DNA of 64,000 nt from Anarhynchus alexandrinus (GCA_008711295.1 VUYV01000231.1:157747-221746), one strand, 5' to 3'; shown: positions 11,591 through 24,318, counted from the first letter of the stretch. Notes: generated by a model not told the origin, from the sequence alone. Numbers and translations are program-made.

Positions 11591-13850
11591 ATGAATATAA
11601 AATCCTAACTTTAGGCTCTTCACTTTATAACTCTTGGCACGGGATCCTGAGACAAAAAGCAGAGCAGAAGCAAAGAGTATTACTGCTATTACTGTGCCAT
11701 GTGCACCAGCAAAATATATCAATATGTGAATACACAGAAACGAGAGGAGGGAGACAGAGATGATGTGCTTTTAATATAACTGAAGCACCAGAAAATCTTT
11801 CATGAGCAGGAACAAGACAGAGTTCATGAAAAGGTAAACCCCAGAATAAATTATGAAGCTCATTCCATTAGAGGTATGTATTAAATACCATATGTAGGTA
11901 TAGGGTTGGTTTTCTTTTTGCCTTCTTTTTTTTTTTTTTTTCCCAGAAATCGTTTAGCTAGTGGCAGATATCTCTTCTTTCTAGGTTATATTCTCACATG
12001 TCATATTTATAGAGGTGAAAGAAATTTGCCTTGAAAATAGTAAAGTTTTTTTTTTGTTTTTTGGGTTTTTTTTTTAAAGAAAAAGAAACAGAGAGAAGTG
12101 GCTAGATTCAGTGCAGGGGTAAGCTGAGAGAAGCCAACGCAGTTACGCCACCAAATAACTTGCTTCACTATTTTTATTAACGCATATGCCTTGTATGTAT
12201 TGTATTTAGCTGTTATTATACCACAAAGGCAAACACATGTGCATTCGCTGTGTGTACAGTGGAAGCGCACTAACCCAAACACTTGGAATTGTATCACCAT
12301 TTGGGGAAGCAAAAATGTTATCACAACGTGGCGGTGTTAATGTGCGTGCATATTCTTCTGCTTTTTCCATGAAAATAAATATTTGGGGGAGAAGAAAGAA
12401 CACAAAAATGTGTATTTTTGATGTTACGCATATAAAATACAAAAAGTCTTGTGCAGGCAACCATGGGAGGAAGAAGCAGCAGTAGGACTGCATTTAGGTA
12501 ACCATCATCAGAGAACCCCATCTCCTAGACTGGGTTTGCACTATTGGATACCACAGACCCACCTCTGCAGAATAGACTTATAATCAACACCAAAAGCTTG
12601 CCCAAGTCTCTCGCAGTCTCTAATTTGCCATTTTGGGCAATCACTGGGAAAAAACAAAATGTACTTTGATTCAGGGAACAACTGTTGCTCTGTGTGATGG
12701 ACACCTTTTGAGCAACAGCCGGTACATGGCATATTGAGGCGTACAGGGAAGAGGTGCAGGACAGGTTGGTGGGTGGAGATGGGATCTAAAAGGAGGTGAT
12801 TAACCCTGTGCCCTTCCTGAATGTGTGGAGGAGAAGCTGAACCTTTACAAGAATAAAAGACCTGGAGGGACTTTTTGGTTAGGTGTCTAATCCCTTGTTA
12901 CGGCAGGCAGAAGCATCATATGGCTTTTGTAAAGTCCCTAGGAGATGAGGGGGATTGCGATCAGGATGTTGAGCAATGGCCTGAATTGGGGTAGTGGCTC
13001 AGCTTCAGGTGATGGACCTGGTGAGGAGAATGGGAGAGAAAGATGGAGCAGAAAGATGGGAGGTGCTTAAATGCAATGGAAACACTGGGAAACGGGCGTA
13101 ATTTTGCCTTTTTTCGTAAAACCTCTCACCTCTCAACATCAAGGGCCAATTGTAATGTAAAGGATGAATACCTGGGACATTTGCTACTGTAGCTGACCAA
13201 CGTGCCAACTGTCTTTTCCACAGCTCCTCCATGCTTCTTGATAATCATATACAAATGTCAGAAGGGCCTTGGGAGCGCACGAAGCAGTCTCTGGGCTCTG
13301 CAGTGTTTAGCCTTATGTTTTCTCATACCGGCCCTTCTGCAGTGGGTCCACACTGGGCCTTCCTCATGGAATTCTACCTCGGGCATATTCTTCCAAAGGC
13401 AGAAAGAGCAGCAGATAGCAAAGCCCAGGAGAGATGCATCGCTGACGAATTCACCCAGTTGCAGGCATATTTTATACCTGCCAGATTTCCCTCATGCACT
13501 TCTTCCAACCTCTTGCTCTGTGCAATATCAGATAAGTCATGAAAGGTCAGGAAAATGTTCCCAAATCATGTGGAAGCATGGAATTTAGAGTGAGCCAGAT
13601 GGAAGAAGAGTTTCTCTGATTTATTGTGGACTGTTGGACAGATAAGAGTGTGCAAGAGATAAGGCGGGGGAGATCTCTTAACCCCTCATCTGCCTTTTGG
13701 CACCAAGCATATTTCAAGGTAGATAGGTGGCCCCTGAAAAGTTAAGTTTTTGTCAACAGCTGTCTCATCCTACACAATCTTTCCACATGCCTCCGTGCTC
13801 CCCTCGTCTGGGAATAGGAAACAACTGTTGCTACGGGGAGGTAAATGGTG
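11590..13850. other. Noncoding DNA with T-rich tracts
   Basis: T-rich homopolymer stretches occur at about 11926-11941 and 12046-12076. The remainder is unique-looking sequence without a supportable gene. Frames at 12007-12493 (-) and 13202-13588 (+) lack recognisable domains. Confidence 0.5.
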
Positions 13851-14440
13851 GTGTTAATCACTCGGAGATCATTCCATAGAGCAAAGGCATATTGTGATTT
13901 ATTCTCACCAGTCAAGAATTTGCCCCTTGATAATAGCAATTGCAATCCAAATTCCCCGGTAAGCAGGAAAGCTCTCTTGGTGCGGGCAAGTGTGAATATG
14001 GACTTTTGTGTGTGAGGATACCTTGCAGCTCTGAGCATTTGGAAAGCATATCTAGTAATTTACTCGATTTTCTGTGTTTATAAACACACATCTGTTATTT
14101 GAATTTCCACTTTTGGGTGAATTTATGATGATAGCCCATCTGCAGAAGCTTTGGGGCTTTTTTTTTTTTTGGTGGAGATATTGCCTTTAAGGTTTCAAGA
14201 AGTCACTGGTGATTGCAGCATAAATATTAACCAGGTTGAATCTGCCAGAGGCATCACACGGCGTGCAGTGATGTGACTTGCAGAATTTTGCTGCCTGATA
14301 AAGCTTATGGAAAATTCCCCCAATAGATTTATTTATGGCAACAGATTAAACCAGACTCCAAGCAGACTGCGCTCCGTAGGTTCAAGAAAGAATTTCTAAT
14401 TTATTAGAGATTTCTTTGTTTTTCGCTATCACATTTCAGT
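13850..14440. promoter_or_regulatory. Candidate conserved non-coding element
   Basis: From about 14200 the sequence is AT-rich, repeat-free and motif-dense (CATAAATATTAACC, CCCAATAGATTTATTTATGG, TTTCTAATTTATTAG), interrupted by a T11-type run near 14159-14171. Enhancer-like texture only; no alignment was available. Confidence 0.3.
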
Positions 14441-17270
14441 CACGTTTTTACTCTTGATAAGCAATTGGTTCCTTCCTTGGGGAGCATGGGGAGGTAGTTC
14501 CTGCCTTGAAATTCTTGGAAGGACAGATAAATCGCTTGAGTTTAAGCTTTTTAAAGGAGCCTTTCTGTAAATACTTCAGGCACAATGCACACATTTTAAA
14601 GTTTTTCCCACTCTGTTCCTTTGCTGTTGGAAATAAGGAATCTTTTTTCAGTTTCTTGCAATTTTCTTCTGCCTCGTGTTTGTGATGGTGTAAGAGCTCT
14701 CCTGCTTCCCACGCAGTCCCGTCACCGTCAGCACAGACAAGGGTCCAGGCTTTTGGGGACGCGGCGAGCAAGGGTACCTGAAGATGTGACGGGGGGAAGA
14801 CAGCGGCAGACCTCCTCGCAGCGGTGCCTGCTTGCATTCCTGCTGTCGGCCAGAGCAAAGTCAGTGCGGTGTTTCATTGAGAGCCAGCTTTGGAGAAAGG
14901 CACCAGCAAAGTGTGAAAGAGTCACTGCCAACAAGCAAGAAGGTCAACATATTTTTTTGCCTTTTTTTTTTCTTCTTTTCTTTTTCCTAATTCATTTTTG
15001 AGGAGGAAAATATGACTGTTTAAAGAGTTTCTTTGCAAAGGCAGAATGTGCTGAAACGCAACTGCGAGGAACCCCTCTGAGAAGAGATATCGGTCTTATA
15101 TCGAGCTGCCAGTTGAGATTATCTGGAGTGGATGTCCTGAGAGACCAGCAGGAATTCTTTTCCACCAAAGACTGATGGAGGCTTCCCATTCAAATGTTTT
15201 AAAAGCTGTAGAGAATTAAAAATAGAAGCCCCGCTTAAGGGGGAGAGACTCCTTTGGGGGGTACTTTGTTTGCTTTGGTTTATATCTCCCTGGGTTGGAA
15301 TGCAGTAAAAAACTGAAGAAATTAGAATCTTGCAAAGAAATGTAACCTCATACAAAACTGAAGGGCAAGGAGCTCAGTTTGCGTTCTGGTTTTATAATCA
15401 GTTCTGTTTATAGTAGGAAAGAAATATCCCCTGCTTGAATTCAGTCTATGCGGCTTTTCTTAGCTGTTCTCTCTTTGGGTAAACATTAAAGGAAATATGT
15501 CTTCAATAATTTGTTATTAAGAGGGCGACTAATGGTAAATGCAGGTGTATACCACAGGCATGGGGGTGTTATACACGCCAACATATATAAGAGAGCGGCA
15601 GTTTTCTCATGGAGTTTTTTCCTGATCGTATGCATTCAAGCAAGCGAAGCTGTGCAGAAATGGCACTCAATGAAGGGGAGAAACATGGGGGGTGGTTCAA
15701 AATTCTGAGCTGCCTCATTGCATTAGACTGTTTTGACGCCCCTATGTGGCCTCCAGAGATACTGTACATTTCCTTGGAAGGCAGATTACATGGTAATAGG
15801 GCTTTTAATTACATTGGACTGAAATATCTTTCATATTTATTTTCTCCTTATGTTGCCCATAATTCTTCAAGGCCACAGTCTGCACCTAATGGACAGTAAG
15901 CTAGAGACACCTAAAACACCTAACCTTAGCTCTGGCATATATGCTCCGTGTTTAAGACACTATTTCCTATATTTTAAATTTAGAAGGAATAGGGATCTGC
16001 TTGATATTTCTTTCCCTTCTAGGTTTAATTGTTTTGTGCCATGAGTGTTTTTAGATGCAGGGTGGGTATTTTCTGTGCATTTGTGGATTGATCTTCCAAT
16101 CTCTGGGGGCAAATTTTCCTACCATGAAAATAAAATTTGTAGCTGTACCGCAGAAACCGTCTCTTCTGTACTGCAACCCAGTGAGCAGAGGTGCAGGCAG
16201 GCAGAGGTGAGGCAAAAATTGCATCTGCATTTGAGACTTGTTTTTTCCAAGCATCAGCTTCCTCATGAACTTCTTGTTGTTCTGTATATTTTATAAAATA
16301 AAAGTAGACTAATATCATCCCCTTGAGATTCTTTTCAGCTGTGGGCTGATGGTCCCAGAAGTGCTTGCTCTCCTTTGGCAAGACAGTGGCACACGGCTGT
16401 CGGTGTGCTCCTTCTGCGGCTTTTGTGGATTGCTCTGCCTGAGGTCCCCAGTGGGGACCCCCCTGCTCCATCACCACAATGCTGCTGGGCACAAGGTGCT
16501 GTGGCAAGACCTTGTGGGGGCATGCAGACATCTGGGAGGGGAGGAGGGGGCAGAGCAAAAGCTGAGACTGTGGTGCCCACTATTTTAGGCTGTGATGGGT
16601 TATGCTATCCTTGGTTTCTCCAAAGAGGAGGTCCAAGCAGCCTGGCATGTGTGATTTCCAGGGATGCTTTGGGTAGTGTGAGGCAGAGCCCAGGGGTACA
16701 AGATGCAGAGTAGTGGTCCTGGCATTTACAGAGCAGCCGCGAGGTAGCCTTGGCTACACAAAATGCGGAGAACATCTGAGACCACTAACTCATCATCCAC
16801 GGTCCCTGGCTTTCACACTCTGAATCTCAAATGTACAGATGGTTCTTATGGGTCATCAACCAAACCTGAGTTAAAAAGGGAGATGTGATTAGTGCTGCAC
16901 TGTTTAATGTATGCAGGCAACCCATTTCAGCTCTAACAGTAAAGAAGAATGGCTTTAGCTACAGACACCCACTACAATGGCAAATTGCTCACACCTGCTT
17001 ATCATATGTGAAAGACTCTGAAGAGGCAACAAGCTATATAATTGCTAGGCATCATCACAATTAATCATTTCCTGCATGGAAACTGAAATATGGTAAATAT
17101 ATTGGTTGCAACTGAATATTATCACCTGATGCAGACACGGCTCACCTCTCTTTGCTTGTTATGCCAACAAAGAAACGTGCATGATACCGCCACCTCCTTT
17201 TCCTCAGCTGGTATATGAGGAGCCTGCATCTTTGTTTCTGTGCTCCACGATGTTCTCCTCTTCCTCGGTG
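14440..17270. other. Noncoding DNA, nothing specific seen
   Basis: A moderately CpG-rich patch lies at about 14700-14870 (roughly 12 CpG in 170 bp). Long open frames overlap on opposite strands (14448-14858 -, 14621-15001 +, 16025-16558 -, 16375-16713 +). This is typical of stop-poor composition rather than genes. Confidence 0.5.
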
Positions 17271-17271
17271 T

Positions 17272-17345
17272 CACTCTGGGCTGGATTCTGTCCTGGCTTA
17301 ACTCACCTCCCCAACCTAGCCAAGTACAGTGGGAGTGGGAGTGCT
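17272..17345. repeat. Possible ancient amniote interspersed repeat relic
   Basis: The string CTGGGCTGGATTCTGTCCTG followed by CTTAACTCACC and a GTGGGAGTGGGAGTG end resembles, from memory, an old SINE/LINE-derived repeat of reptiles and birds that carries GGATTCTGCTCTC-GTTACAC. The match is degenerate. Confidence 0.25.
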
Positions 17346-18480
17346 CTTTAGTTTGTTTCTTCTTTTCTGAATGTTCAAGAGAAAGTACTTGCCTTAGCTT
17401 CAGCTGATATTTTTCCCAGGGGGAGGTGGGCTGCTAAAGATTTGCTCATGTGCATTGCCATTTGGTGATCCCCTGGTAAGCAGAATGTGCTGTCCTGACT
17501 CCTATCCTGCCCAGGGCTGGAGGAACCATCTCTTCAAATATTAAGCTATCTAGACTCTGTTAATGCCACAACTTCCACAACGTCTCCTTGCAATGACATC
17601 ATGTGAATTCACTGGTGTATTTTGGTCTAGACCTGGGCTGAAATCTGCACTTCCTCTTTCTTGTATTCAGCTGGCTCTTTTTGCACAGTCTAAGCAAGAT
17701 TCTTCCCAAAAGTTAGAGGATCAGAGCTATAGGACAGGTCCCATCTTGTGTAGGGAAAATAGGGGGGTTCTCAAAAGAGCAATATATTTTTTTCCTTTTT
17801 AAGCTTTTTAAGGTAGTCTAGGTTCCGCAGAGATGTGAGAATTCTGCTTTACAAAATCACACCTGGCTTTTACTGGTTTAGATGTGTGTGATCAGCTCTG
17901 CAGGCAAGTTGTTCTGGAACAGGAACAGCCCTTGACATCCTTGGCTACATGTCATTGCTAGGTATATGGCTACACAAGGCAAAAGCAACGAGGGTTAGAC
18001 TTCCCAACCCAGTAGCTTGGTAAAGTGAGTGTAACAGCTTTATGGTTGATCAAACAGAGTTTTTACATCAATTTAACCAGGTCAGTCAAAGAAGTTTTGC
18101 CCCTCAGATGACAACATTTGCAGTGTTTTCAGGAAGGAGTAACCATATCACCCATGGACCAGCATTACTTTAGCTGCACTGATACATTTACAGCAGCAAT
18201 ATTTTTATGAATGAGCTCAACTACACAAATCCTGTTAAACAACACCTGGCTGACCGGTTAGCATGACCACTGCTTTATCATTCTATTCTGAGTTTGGGGT
18301 TTTCCTGCTCTTTTCGCGTGCTTTCCCTGGCCACGGCACTTCATTGCAATCCGAATCCTGACCCGTGTGTATGCAGCTCACCAGTGTCCAGCTGAGGGGT
18401 GGAAACGACCACTGCAGGCAGACGAAAGGAATGATAATTGTATGTTATTTTTTATCAGTTGTGCTTGCAAGGCAGTATCA
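17346..18480. other. Noncoding DNA, nothing specific seen
   Basis: No gene, RNA or firm repeat. One short + frame (17563-17802) has no recognisable domain. Confidence 0.5.
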
Positions 18481-18489
18481 GCAACCCTG

Positions 18490-18760
18490 GTTTACACTGT
18501 AAAATCTCTGCCAGCAAAAGCAGCAAAGCCCCCCCGTGGAGATACAGCTTATACTGGCAAAAGGAGTTTTTCTGCTTGCATATTTAGACCACCTCTTGGG
18601 ATGGCTTAATTTACACTGGCAAAAGGCAGCCTTTTGCTGGTTTCATTGTTTACTTCATATTTGTTTGGTGGTGTCCCCCCCCCCCCCCCTTTTTTTTTTT
18701 GCCAGCATAGCTAAGTCAGCTAGGGGGAAAGAGTTTTCTGCTTGTATCTGCACAGTCAAA
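18490..18760. repeat. Degenerate interspersed element with internal direct and inverted repeats
   Basis: ACTGGCAAAAGG occurs at 18553-18564 and again at 18615-18626. CCAGCAAAA (18511-18519) is inverted as TTTTGCTGG (18632-18640). GAGTTTT-TCTGCTTG is repeated near 18564 and 18731. TTTACACTG appears at 18491 and near 18610. This self-similarity, together with GCTTATACTGGCAAAA-like wording, suggests an old transposable element of a family found in sauropsids. I cannot name it. Confidence 0.4.
18675..18700 (+). repeat. C15-T11 homopolymer junction
   Basis: About fifteen C are followed by about eleven T. Exact lengths in homopolymers are unreliable in assemblies. Confidence 0.85.
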
Positions 18761-20729
18761 ATGTTTCTTTATAGGCCTGATCTTACTAATTAGGATTTGT
18801 GTTTGTGGGGTGTGAGGGAAGATGGACAATGTATTCTCAGATTTCCTACAGAGTCTTCAGCATGCACAAAGCCAGATCCTGTCTGGATTAATACAGGATT
18901 CCCCAACGCTAATTAAATGAATTTAGCCTTTAGACAAAACACTCACGTTCATTCTCAAGAGCTAGTTCTTATTGTTAGCAGCCTGTAGAGTTCCCAAAAT
19001 GTAGGACTAGAAGAAGTTTCCTATACTTAAGGCAGGAGACCCACAGGCAGATGCGCTACCTGCAGTCATCTGCAGGAGCACAAGGAGGAGATCGCAATCG
19101 GATTCAAAACCCACTGAAACAAAAGCCATTTGACTTCAATGCACTTCAGCTACGGGCTTTGCTGCTTGAAAGAGGAAAGTTCCACACCTCTTCTGCGCTG
19201 TCCTGCTGCGCTAATTCTCCCAGGGCTTCACAGGGCAAGAGCTGCTCTACAGCGCCGATACGTTTTATTCGTGCTGCCCTTATTCTGTAGAGCTCAGTGA
19301 AACACAGCCTGACGATGAGAAGGATTTCTGCTGAACAGAGTAACCTTGGGATGTGACTTTTCACACTGCTCTGCTACCTGGTGTGTAAGAGTCTCTTACA
19401 GAGATGGCAATGAGCTGCTGATAGGCATGAACCTTTTCCACTTAGGAAGCCTGTGACATAATTGATGGATAAAAATGGAACTATGCAGGAATTTTTGAAA
19501 CTTTCTGCAGTACCATATATTCTGTTTTGCTTATTGAATTCCTTTGTAATTCCTCTTCCTGTATTTCCTATCCTCCTGTCATTCTGCCTGACCTGTGAGG
19601 GTATAGAAACCTGCCCTTGTTTCCCACCAAAAGAGCAGGAAGAGCAAAGAACAGGAGCAGGAACAGGCTAGTCTATAAAACAAGAGAACATCTCCACAGA
19701 CGGCAATGTTTCAGAAGCTAAGTATGTTATTGAGATAATTACCAACTTCATTATCTTCCTGAACAGCACAAATATATACATACACACACGCACACATATT
19801 TATAATGGAATCCTAGAAACGCTTTTTTTTCTGTAAACAGTACTTATTCCTATCTTCCTCACAGATATGTGTGTTATCACCCATGCTGCCTATTATCACA
19901 GCAAGCTGATATCTAAGGCACAGTTGTACATTTTCAGCTCAAGCCATACAGGGATATGTAAAATGTCCCAAATCTAACTTGTGCTGCTCTTCCTAAGGCT
20001 ATCATCAACTAAGTTGATGATGCCTCTTGAAATTGGTTTTCCACATTTTCTGCCTGTTGGTGAGGGGATATGTTAAGGCCCAGAGGAAATGAAGAGTCTA
20101 GTGCATCCAGGCAGATTTGATGTGCTTAGCAGTGCTCTCTGACACTGAGAACTGGGATGAAAAGTGGATGTCTTTTGCCTTCAAAAAAAGGTGACTGCAT
20201 TTAAGCTGCCAACCAGGCATTGCCTGCAAATCCTCCATGGGTTTAAGTGTCCTGTGGGTCCAGAACTATCCCCACCTCTCTGAAGGGGGTGTTATAGTAA
20301 GAACCACAGCCTATCTATCTGTCCTGAAAAGTCATCTTCTGCCTGCGCATCCAATAAGCAGCATCAAGGATTGACTGGCTTACTCAGGAATAAGAAACAT
20401 CACAGACAAATACAAGGAGTGTGTGTGCCTGAGTTTGAGCAGGGAGAGGTTTTCTGAAAATCTGATGTTTATTTCTGGTGTTCTTTGTGCCCAGGGGATG
20501 GTTGGGAAGCCAGAAATGAGGCAGGACAATCTTGGCTAAGGAGTTTTTCGAGGAAAGAGAAGCATCGTAGAGCTGCGCTGAGGCAGTCGGCTCCAGTTAC
20601 TCAACCCCAGACGGTTCCTGTGGCATCTAAGGTGAGCTCCCTGGTCAGACCTGCCAGCCTGAAAAAATCGAGAGAGAGAAGGAGCTGCATCTTAGGCAGC
20701 GATTGCAGGCACTTTGAATGCAGCCAGCA
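18760..20729. other. Noncoding DNA with a short TA/CA tract
   Basis: A short alternating TA/CA microsatellite lies near 19772-19800. Near 19119-19160 the text ATTTGACTTCAATGCACTTC weakly resembles the palindromic amniote repeat seen at 3293. No gene was identified. Confidence 0.5.
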
Positions 20730-21236
20730 TCATTAAGAAGGACATGGACCTGTTGGAGCGGGTCCAGAGGAGGGCCACAAAGATGATCAGAGGGCTGGAG
20801 CACCTCTCCTATAAGGAGAGGCTGAGAGAGTTGGGGCTGTTCAGCCTGGAGAAGAGAAGGCTCTGGGGAGACCTTATAGCACCCTTCCAGTATCTTAAGG
20901 GGGGCCTACAGGAGAGCTGGGGAAGGACTTTTTACAAGGGCACGCAGTGATAGGACGAGGGGGAATGGCTTTAAACTGGAAGAGGGTAGGTTTAGATTAA
21001 ATATTAGGAAGAAATTTTGCACTCTGAGGGTGGTGAGGCACTGGAACAGGTTGCCCAGAGAAGTTGTGGAAGCTCCATCCCTGGAGGTGTTCAAGGCCAG
21101 GTTGGATGGGACTTTGAGCAACCTGGTCTAGTGGGAGGTGTCCCTGCCCATGGCAGGGGGGTTGGAACTCAATGATCTTCAAGGTCCCTTCCAACCTAAG
21201 CCAATATACGAATCTATGATTCTATGATTCTATCAT
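20730..21236 (+). mobile_element. CR1 LINE, 5'-truncated, + strand
   Basis: This is the 3' end of a chicken-repeat-1 (CR1) non-LTR retrotransposon. The first part encodes the tail of the ORF2 reverse transcriptase polyprotein (open frame 20714-20950, with [19 protein letters not shown] and [16 protein letters not shown]), which then hits a stop, so the copy is dead. The 3' untranslated part carries the hallmark GGCACTGGAACAGGTTGCC and GGTCCCTTCCAACC blocks and ends in the octamer tail ATTCTATG repeated at about 21212-21232. The wording (ACTTTTTACAAGGGCACGCA, GTCTAGTGGGAGGTGTCCC) fits subfamilies I associate with Neoaves. CR1 usually inserts as 5'-truncated copies without target duplications, as here. 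Confidence 0.95.
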
Positions 21237-21765
21237 CCAGCTCCTGCTCCTTTTTATGAGATTTGGACTTCACTCCCAGAGGAAAAGATCTACGTGTTGG
21301 TAGTAGCATGAAATGATGTTACCTGTTAGCAAGGCAGGAGTTAGCTGAGATTAAAACCTGTAAAAGCAAAAAAGAAAACATTCATAGAATATGTATAGGA
21401 AGCATACATACAAGATAGAAAGCATTAAGATGGCAAAGGCATGTGCTTGGTGTTGAGTGGATTTTTGACTTCTTTTGCAAGAGCAGTGCTAAAAATCAGG
21501 TGAATTAACAGTTCCCATCCAATTATCAGGGCTTATGGGTTTTGAGTTTTTTTTAATGGAAGAGACATAGTTCTATTCTACAATGTTGCATGCCATACAG
21601 CAAAGCAAAGGGCAAATTTGTTTCAAAGAGGCAATATTCAATGTTTTTATGGTGCAGAATAATATTTCACTCTAAACATGTCAGTGCAGATGGATCTGTG
21701 GCGGCAGTTTTCCAAACAAAGCAGCTGCAGAATCTAGCTCAGTTAAATCATATGGCTGTACTGTA
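21237..21765. other. Noncoding, nothing specific seen
   Basis: AT-rich unique-looking DNA between the CR1 and a microsatellite; no feature supported. Confidence 0.5.
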
Positions 21766-21872
21766 TATTTGTATATGCGTATATATACACACACATATGT
21801 GCATACACACACGCATGTGCGTGCACACATTCATATAAATATATATATAAGAAAAAATAAATATATATGATA
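21766..21872. repeat. Compound TA/CA/GTGCA microsatellite
   Basis: Alternating purine-pyrimidine sequence: TATATG, then ACACACA, then ACGCATGTGCGTG, then ATATATATA. Such tracts can adopt Z-DNA. The short frames across it have no biological meaning. Confidence 0.85.
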
Positions 21873-22960
21873 CTCCTTCTCTTGTCCACCCATCTACAAG
21901 AAGCACAGGGGATGAATTGTGTTTGGGCAGGAAGGGTCACACCCTGACTGGATCATGGAAGTGCCACCATTTGACCTTGCAATAGCCTCATCCCATTGCA
22001 AAAGAGATCCCTTTGTTCCAAGCCTATATGAAGAGACTTTCTGCATGGTCCTGTCGATGAAATTGGGATATGTGCCCTCTTTTTTCATGTTCCTCTTCAC
22101 TTATTTGTCTCCCGTTTAAATTTCAGACAGTGAACTTGTCAGATCTGGGCCCCTATACTGATTTGTCTCAAATCAATCAGTACATTTGGACCCTGTGTAA
22201 ATACTTGTCTATAACAATTAACATGAAACATTATGCCAAAGCCTAATGTAATAAACTGTAGTTTTTTCCCTTCCTGTTTATCTATTGGGATAAGCTCCTT
22301 CTTGTTTAAGCAATATTTGGTATTGTTTCGAGATAATTGTTTCTTGGTTTGTTTGGGATTTATTAGTATAGCATGGCTCTGTGACTTCAAGGATTAAGGC
22401 TGGTGCAGGATGCAACATGGGTCTTTCAGGAGGTGTCCTGGCAAGAGAGCAGGCAGGCAAGGAGGAGACCCTGGGGGTCCACCCCACTTAGGAACCGGCA
22501 AAGCCAGCTTTTGGAGAGCCACAGTAACATGGACATTCACTGGGGTAGCACGGTGGAGGAAACTTGTGCATCAAAGTCCTGCAGTACCATGGTCTGGGGA
22601 AAGATACACAGTGCCTCTTTCACAGGTGTTGCCTAAAATCACACCTAACAGCGCTGAGGAGGTGCTCAGCAGCGTAATCAAGTGATGGCATAGGGGAAGA
22701 TAAGAGCCAAAAAGACAGCTACGCCGTACAGACTATGTCATGGCCCGTGACTCTGCATTTACCCTTCTTTCTACCTGTATAAGACTGCTAGCATTGTCCA
22801 AAACACATTACACTGCTGGGCACCATTTTCCTAACTTGCAGAGATAAGATGATATTTACCTGTTTTTATATCTACACCCTAAAAAAAGACTATTCCTGGA
22901 TCTCGGTCATAAGCAGTACGCAACTGAGTGCCACGCTCTTTCCAGCCCCAGGTTAGCTGC
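21873..22960. other. Noncoding DNA, nothing specific seen
   Basis: No exon or repeat family recognised. Two overlapping + frames at 22403-22685 run together only because the local sequence is stop-poor. Confidence 0.5.
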
Positions 22961-23460
22961 CAGAGTGAGCTCCTAGAAAGAAATCTAATTAAAGCTGTCA
23001 TCTCCAGCCATATTGTAAATTACCCGTTTGTATGTGGCAGAGGGAAGTGCTTTCACAAGTGTCTGCTGTGTGTTTCTTAGTAAGGCATCAACAAAGTCTG
23101 GCAACTATCAACTTTAATGTAATTTTAACACAACTATCTACTGTAATGAAAATCCCTAAAATAATATAATGATAATAGCTGAAAACAGTTAAACGCTATT
23201 GTAAGCTGTAGGATTTAGAATCATTACTGCAGTATCATTTTTTAAAGCTATTATGTCTCCTCTGTGGGATTTTCAGGTTCATATTAAGCTTATAACACGT
23301 ATTAGCCACGACTACTTCATTACACCCATTTATCGAATGACCTCAGACACGTTGGCTGCCAGCTCCACCTTTGCTCAGCTCAGAACAATAGGTTGTGTGT
23401 TATTTAAGAGTGAGAGATTTTTGGAAAATGATGCTGCGCCTCGCAGTAATATTTAAGGCG
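22960..23460. promoter_or_regulatory. Candidate conserved non-coding element
   Basis: AT-rich, repeat-free and motif-dense: AATCTAATTAAAGC, AAATTACCCG, TGTTATTTAAGAG, GTAATATTTAAGG. It is one of the clearest enhancer-like stretches in the window by texture. No frame inside is convincing. Confidence 0.35.
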
Positions 23461-24115
23461 CATACCTTTGCAGGAGGCATGGATGTGTTTCCCAGCTGTT
23501 TCCCTCCTTTCAGAATTCCTCCTGGCTGAGAAAGATTTAAAGCCCAGCAGATTTGCCCTGCCTAAGCAGGGAGGGAAGGAGGGAGGGAAGCGGTGTATGG
23601 AGATACCATCGCGATGGAATCAGAACGCCCATCTGCACAACGAACTCTGTTCTTTCCTGGTCTGAAAACTGAGGAACGCATTTCACAAACAGTATAGGTA
23701 TTCAATTTTGTGGCCACTTCACCTCTGCAGGCTTTTGGGACATCTTTCAATTTTCATGAAATGTTATATCAGAGTCAGTGTTGACTCTGTCATCAAGTCT
23801 TCTACATACTGACAAAAGTGTTTTCCCTTGTGCAGAAGTTGGGTGATGTGATTTTTCAAATAGTTTTGATTAGGGGATGGATAAGATTCCCATTACAGTT
23901 GTTACAAACACGGGAAAACTGAGATATGTGAATGACAAGGATAGTCTTCTTTTTGACAATTTTGTTTTGATTTTTTTAAAAAAGAAGAAAATAAAGTATC
24001 ATTTTAATTAAAAAATTTTGGTGGGCACAAGACTTTGAGAGATCTTCCCTGCAGGAGTTCTTTGTAGGGAAATGCTGTATGAAAAAGATGTGGGCAGAGC
24101 ATCCTGCAGTGATTG
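23461..24115. other. Noncoding, short GGGA repeat
   Basis: A short GGGAAGGA-type purine tract lies at about 23570-23590. Otherwise nothing specific is seen. Confidence 0.5.
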
Positions 24116-24119
24116 ATCT

Positions 24120-24180
24120 GTGGTACGTGGCTACAAGGGACCGAAAGATCACCCAGTCCAGTCCTTTAGAAGCTGACAGG
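24120..24180 (-). mobile_element. Possible very old CR1 3' fragment
   Basis: AAGGGACCGAAAGATCACCC followed by AGTCCAGTCC matches the order and spacing of the antisense CR1 3' consensus (AGGGACC-AAAGATCATC-AGTCCA). The octamer tail is missing, so this would be an ancient decayed copy. Confidence 0.3.
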
Positions 24181-24267
24181 GAGCTACTCAAGTGTTTGGA
24201 CAGCCAAGAAAGGAAAAATACCACCTCGGAACTGGAATCTTCTGGTAATCCAGTAGGCATCACTGCC

Positions 24268-24318
24268 TATAGCATATGCTATAAGGACACTTCTTTTCAC
24301 CTACCATATGGGTAGGTG
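24268..24318. repeat. Two adjacent palindromes, each containing CATATG
   Basis: TATAGCATATGCTATA (24268-24283) is a perfect 16-bp palindrome. Fifteen bases later CACCTACC (24298-24305) and GGTAGGTG (24311-24318) form an 8-bp perfect hairpin around ATATG. Both carry CATATG, a bHLH E-box variant, with centres about 32 bp apart, close to three helical turns. Confidence 0.7.

Noticed and set aside
16025..16558. 177-codon - frame as CDS
   Set aside because: Overlaps equally open frames on the other strand and shows no recognisable domain.
20714..20950. Small + frame as a host gene
   Set aside because: It is the C-terminal end of a truncated CR1 ORF2, not a host gene.
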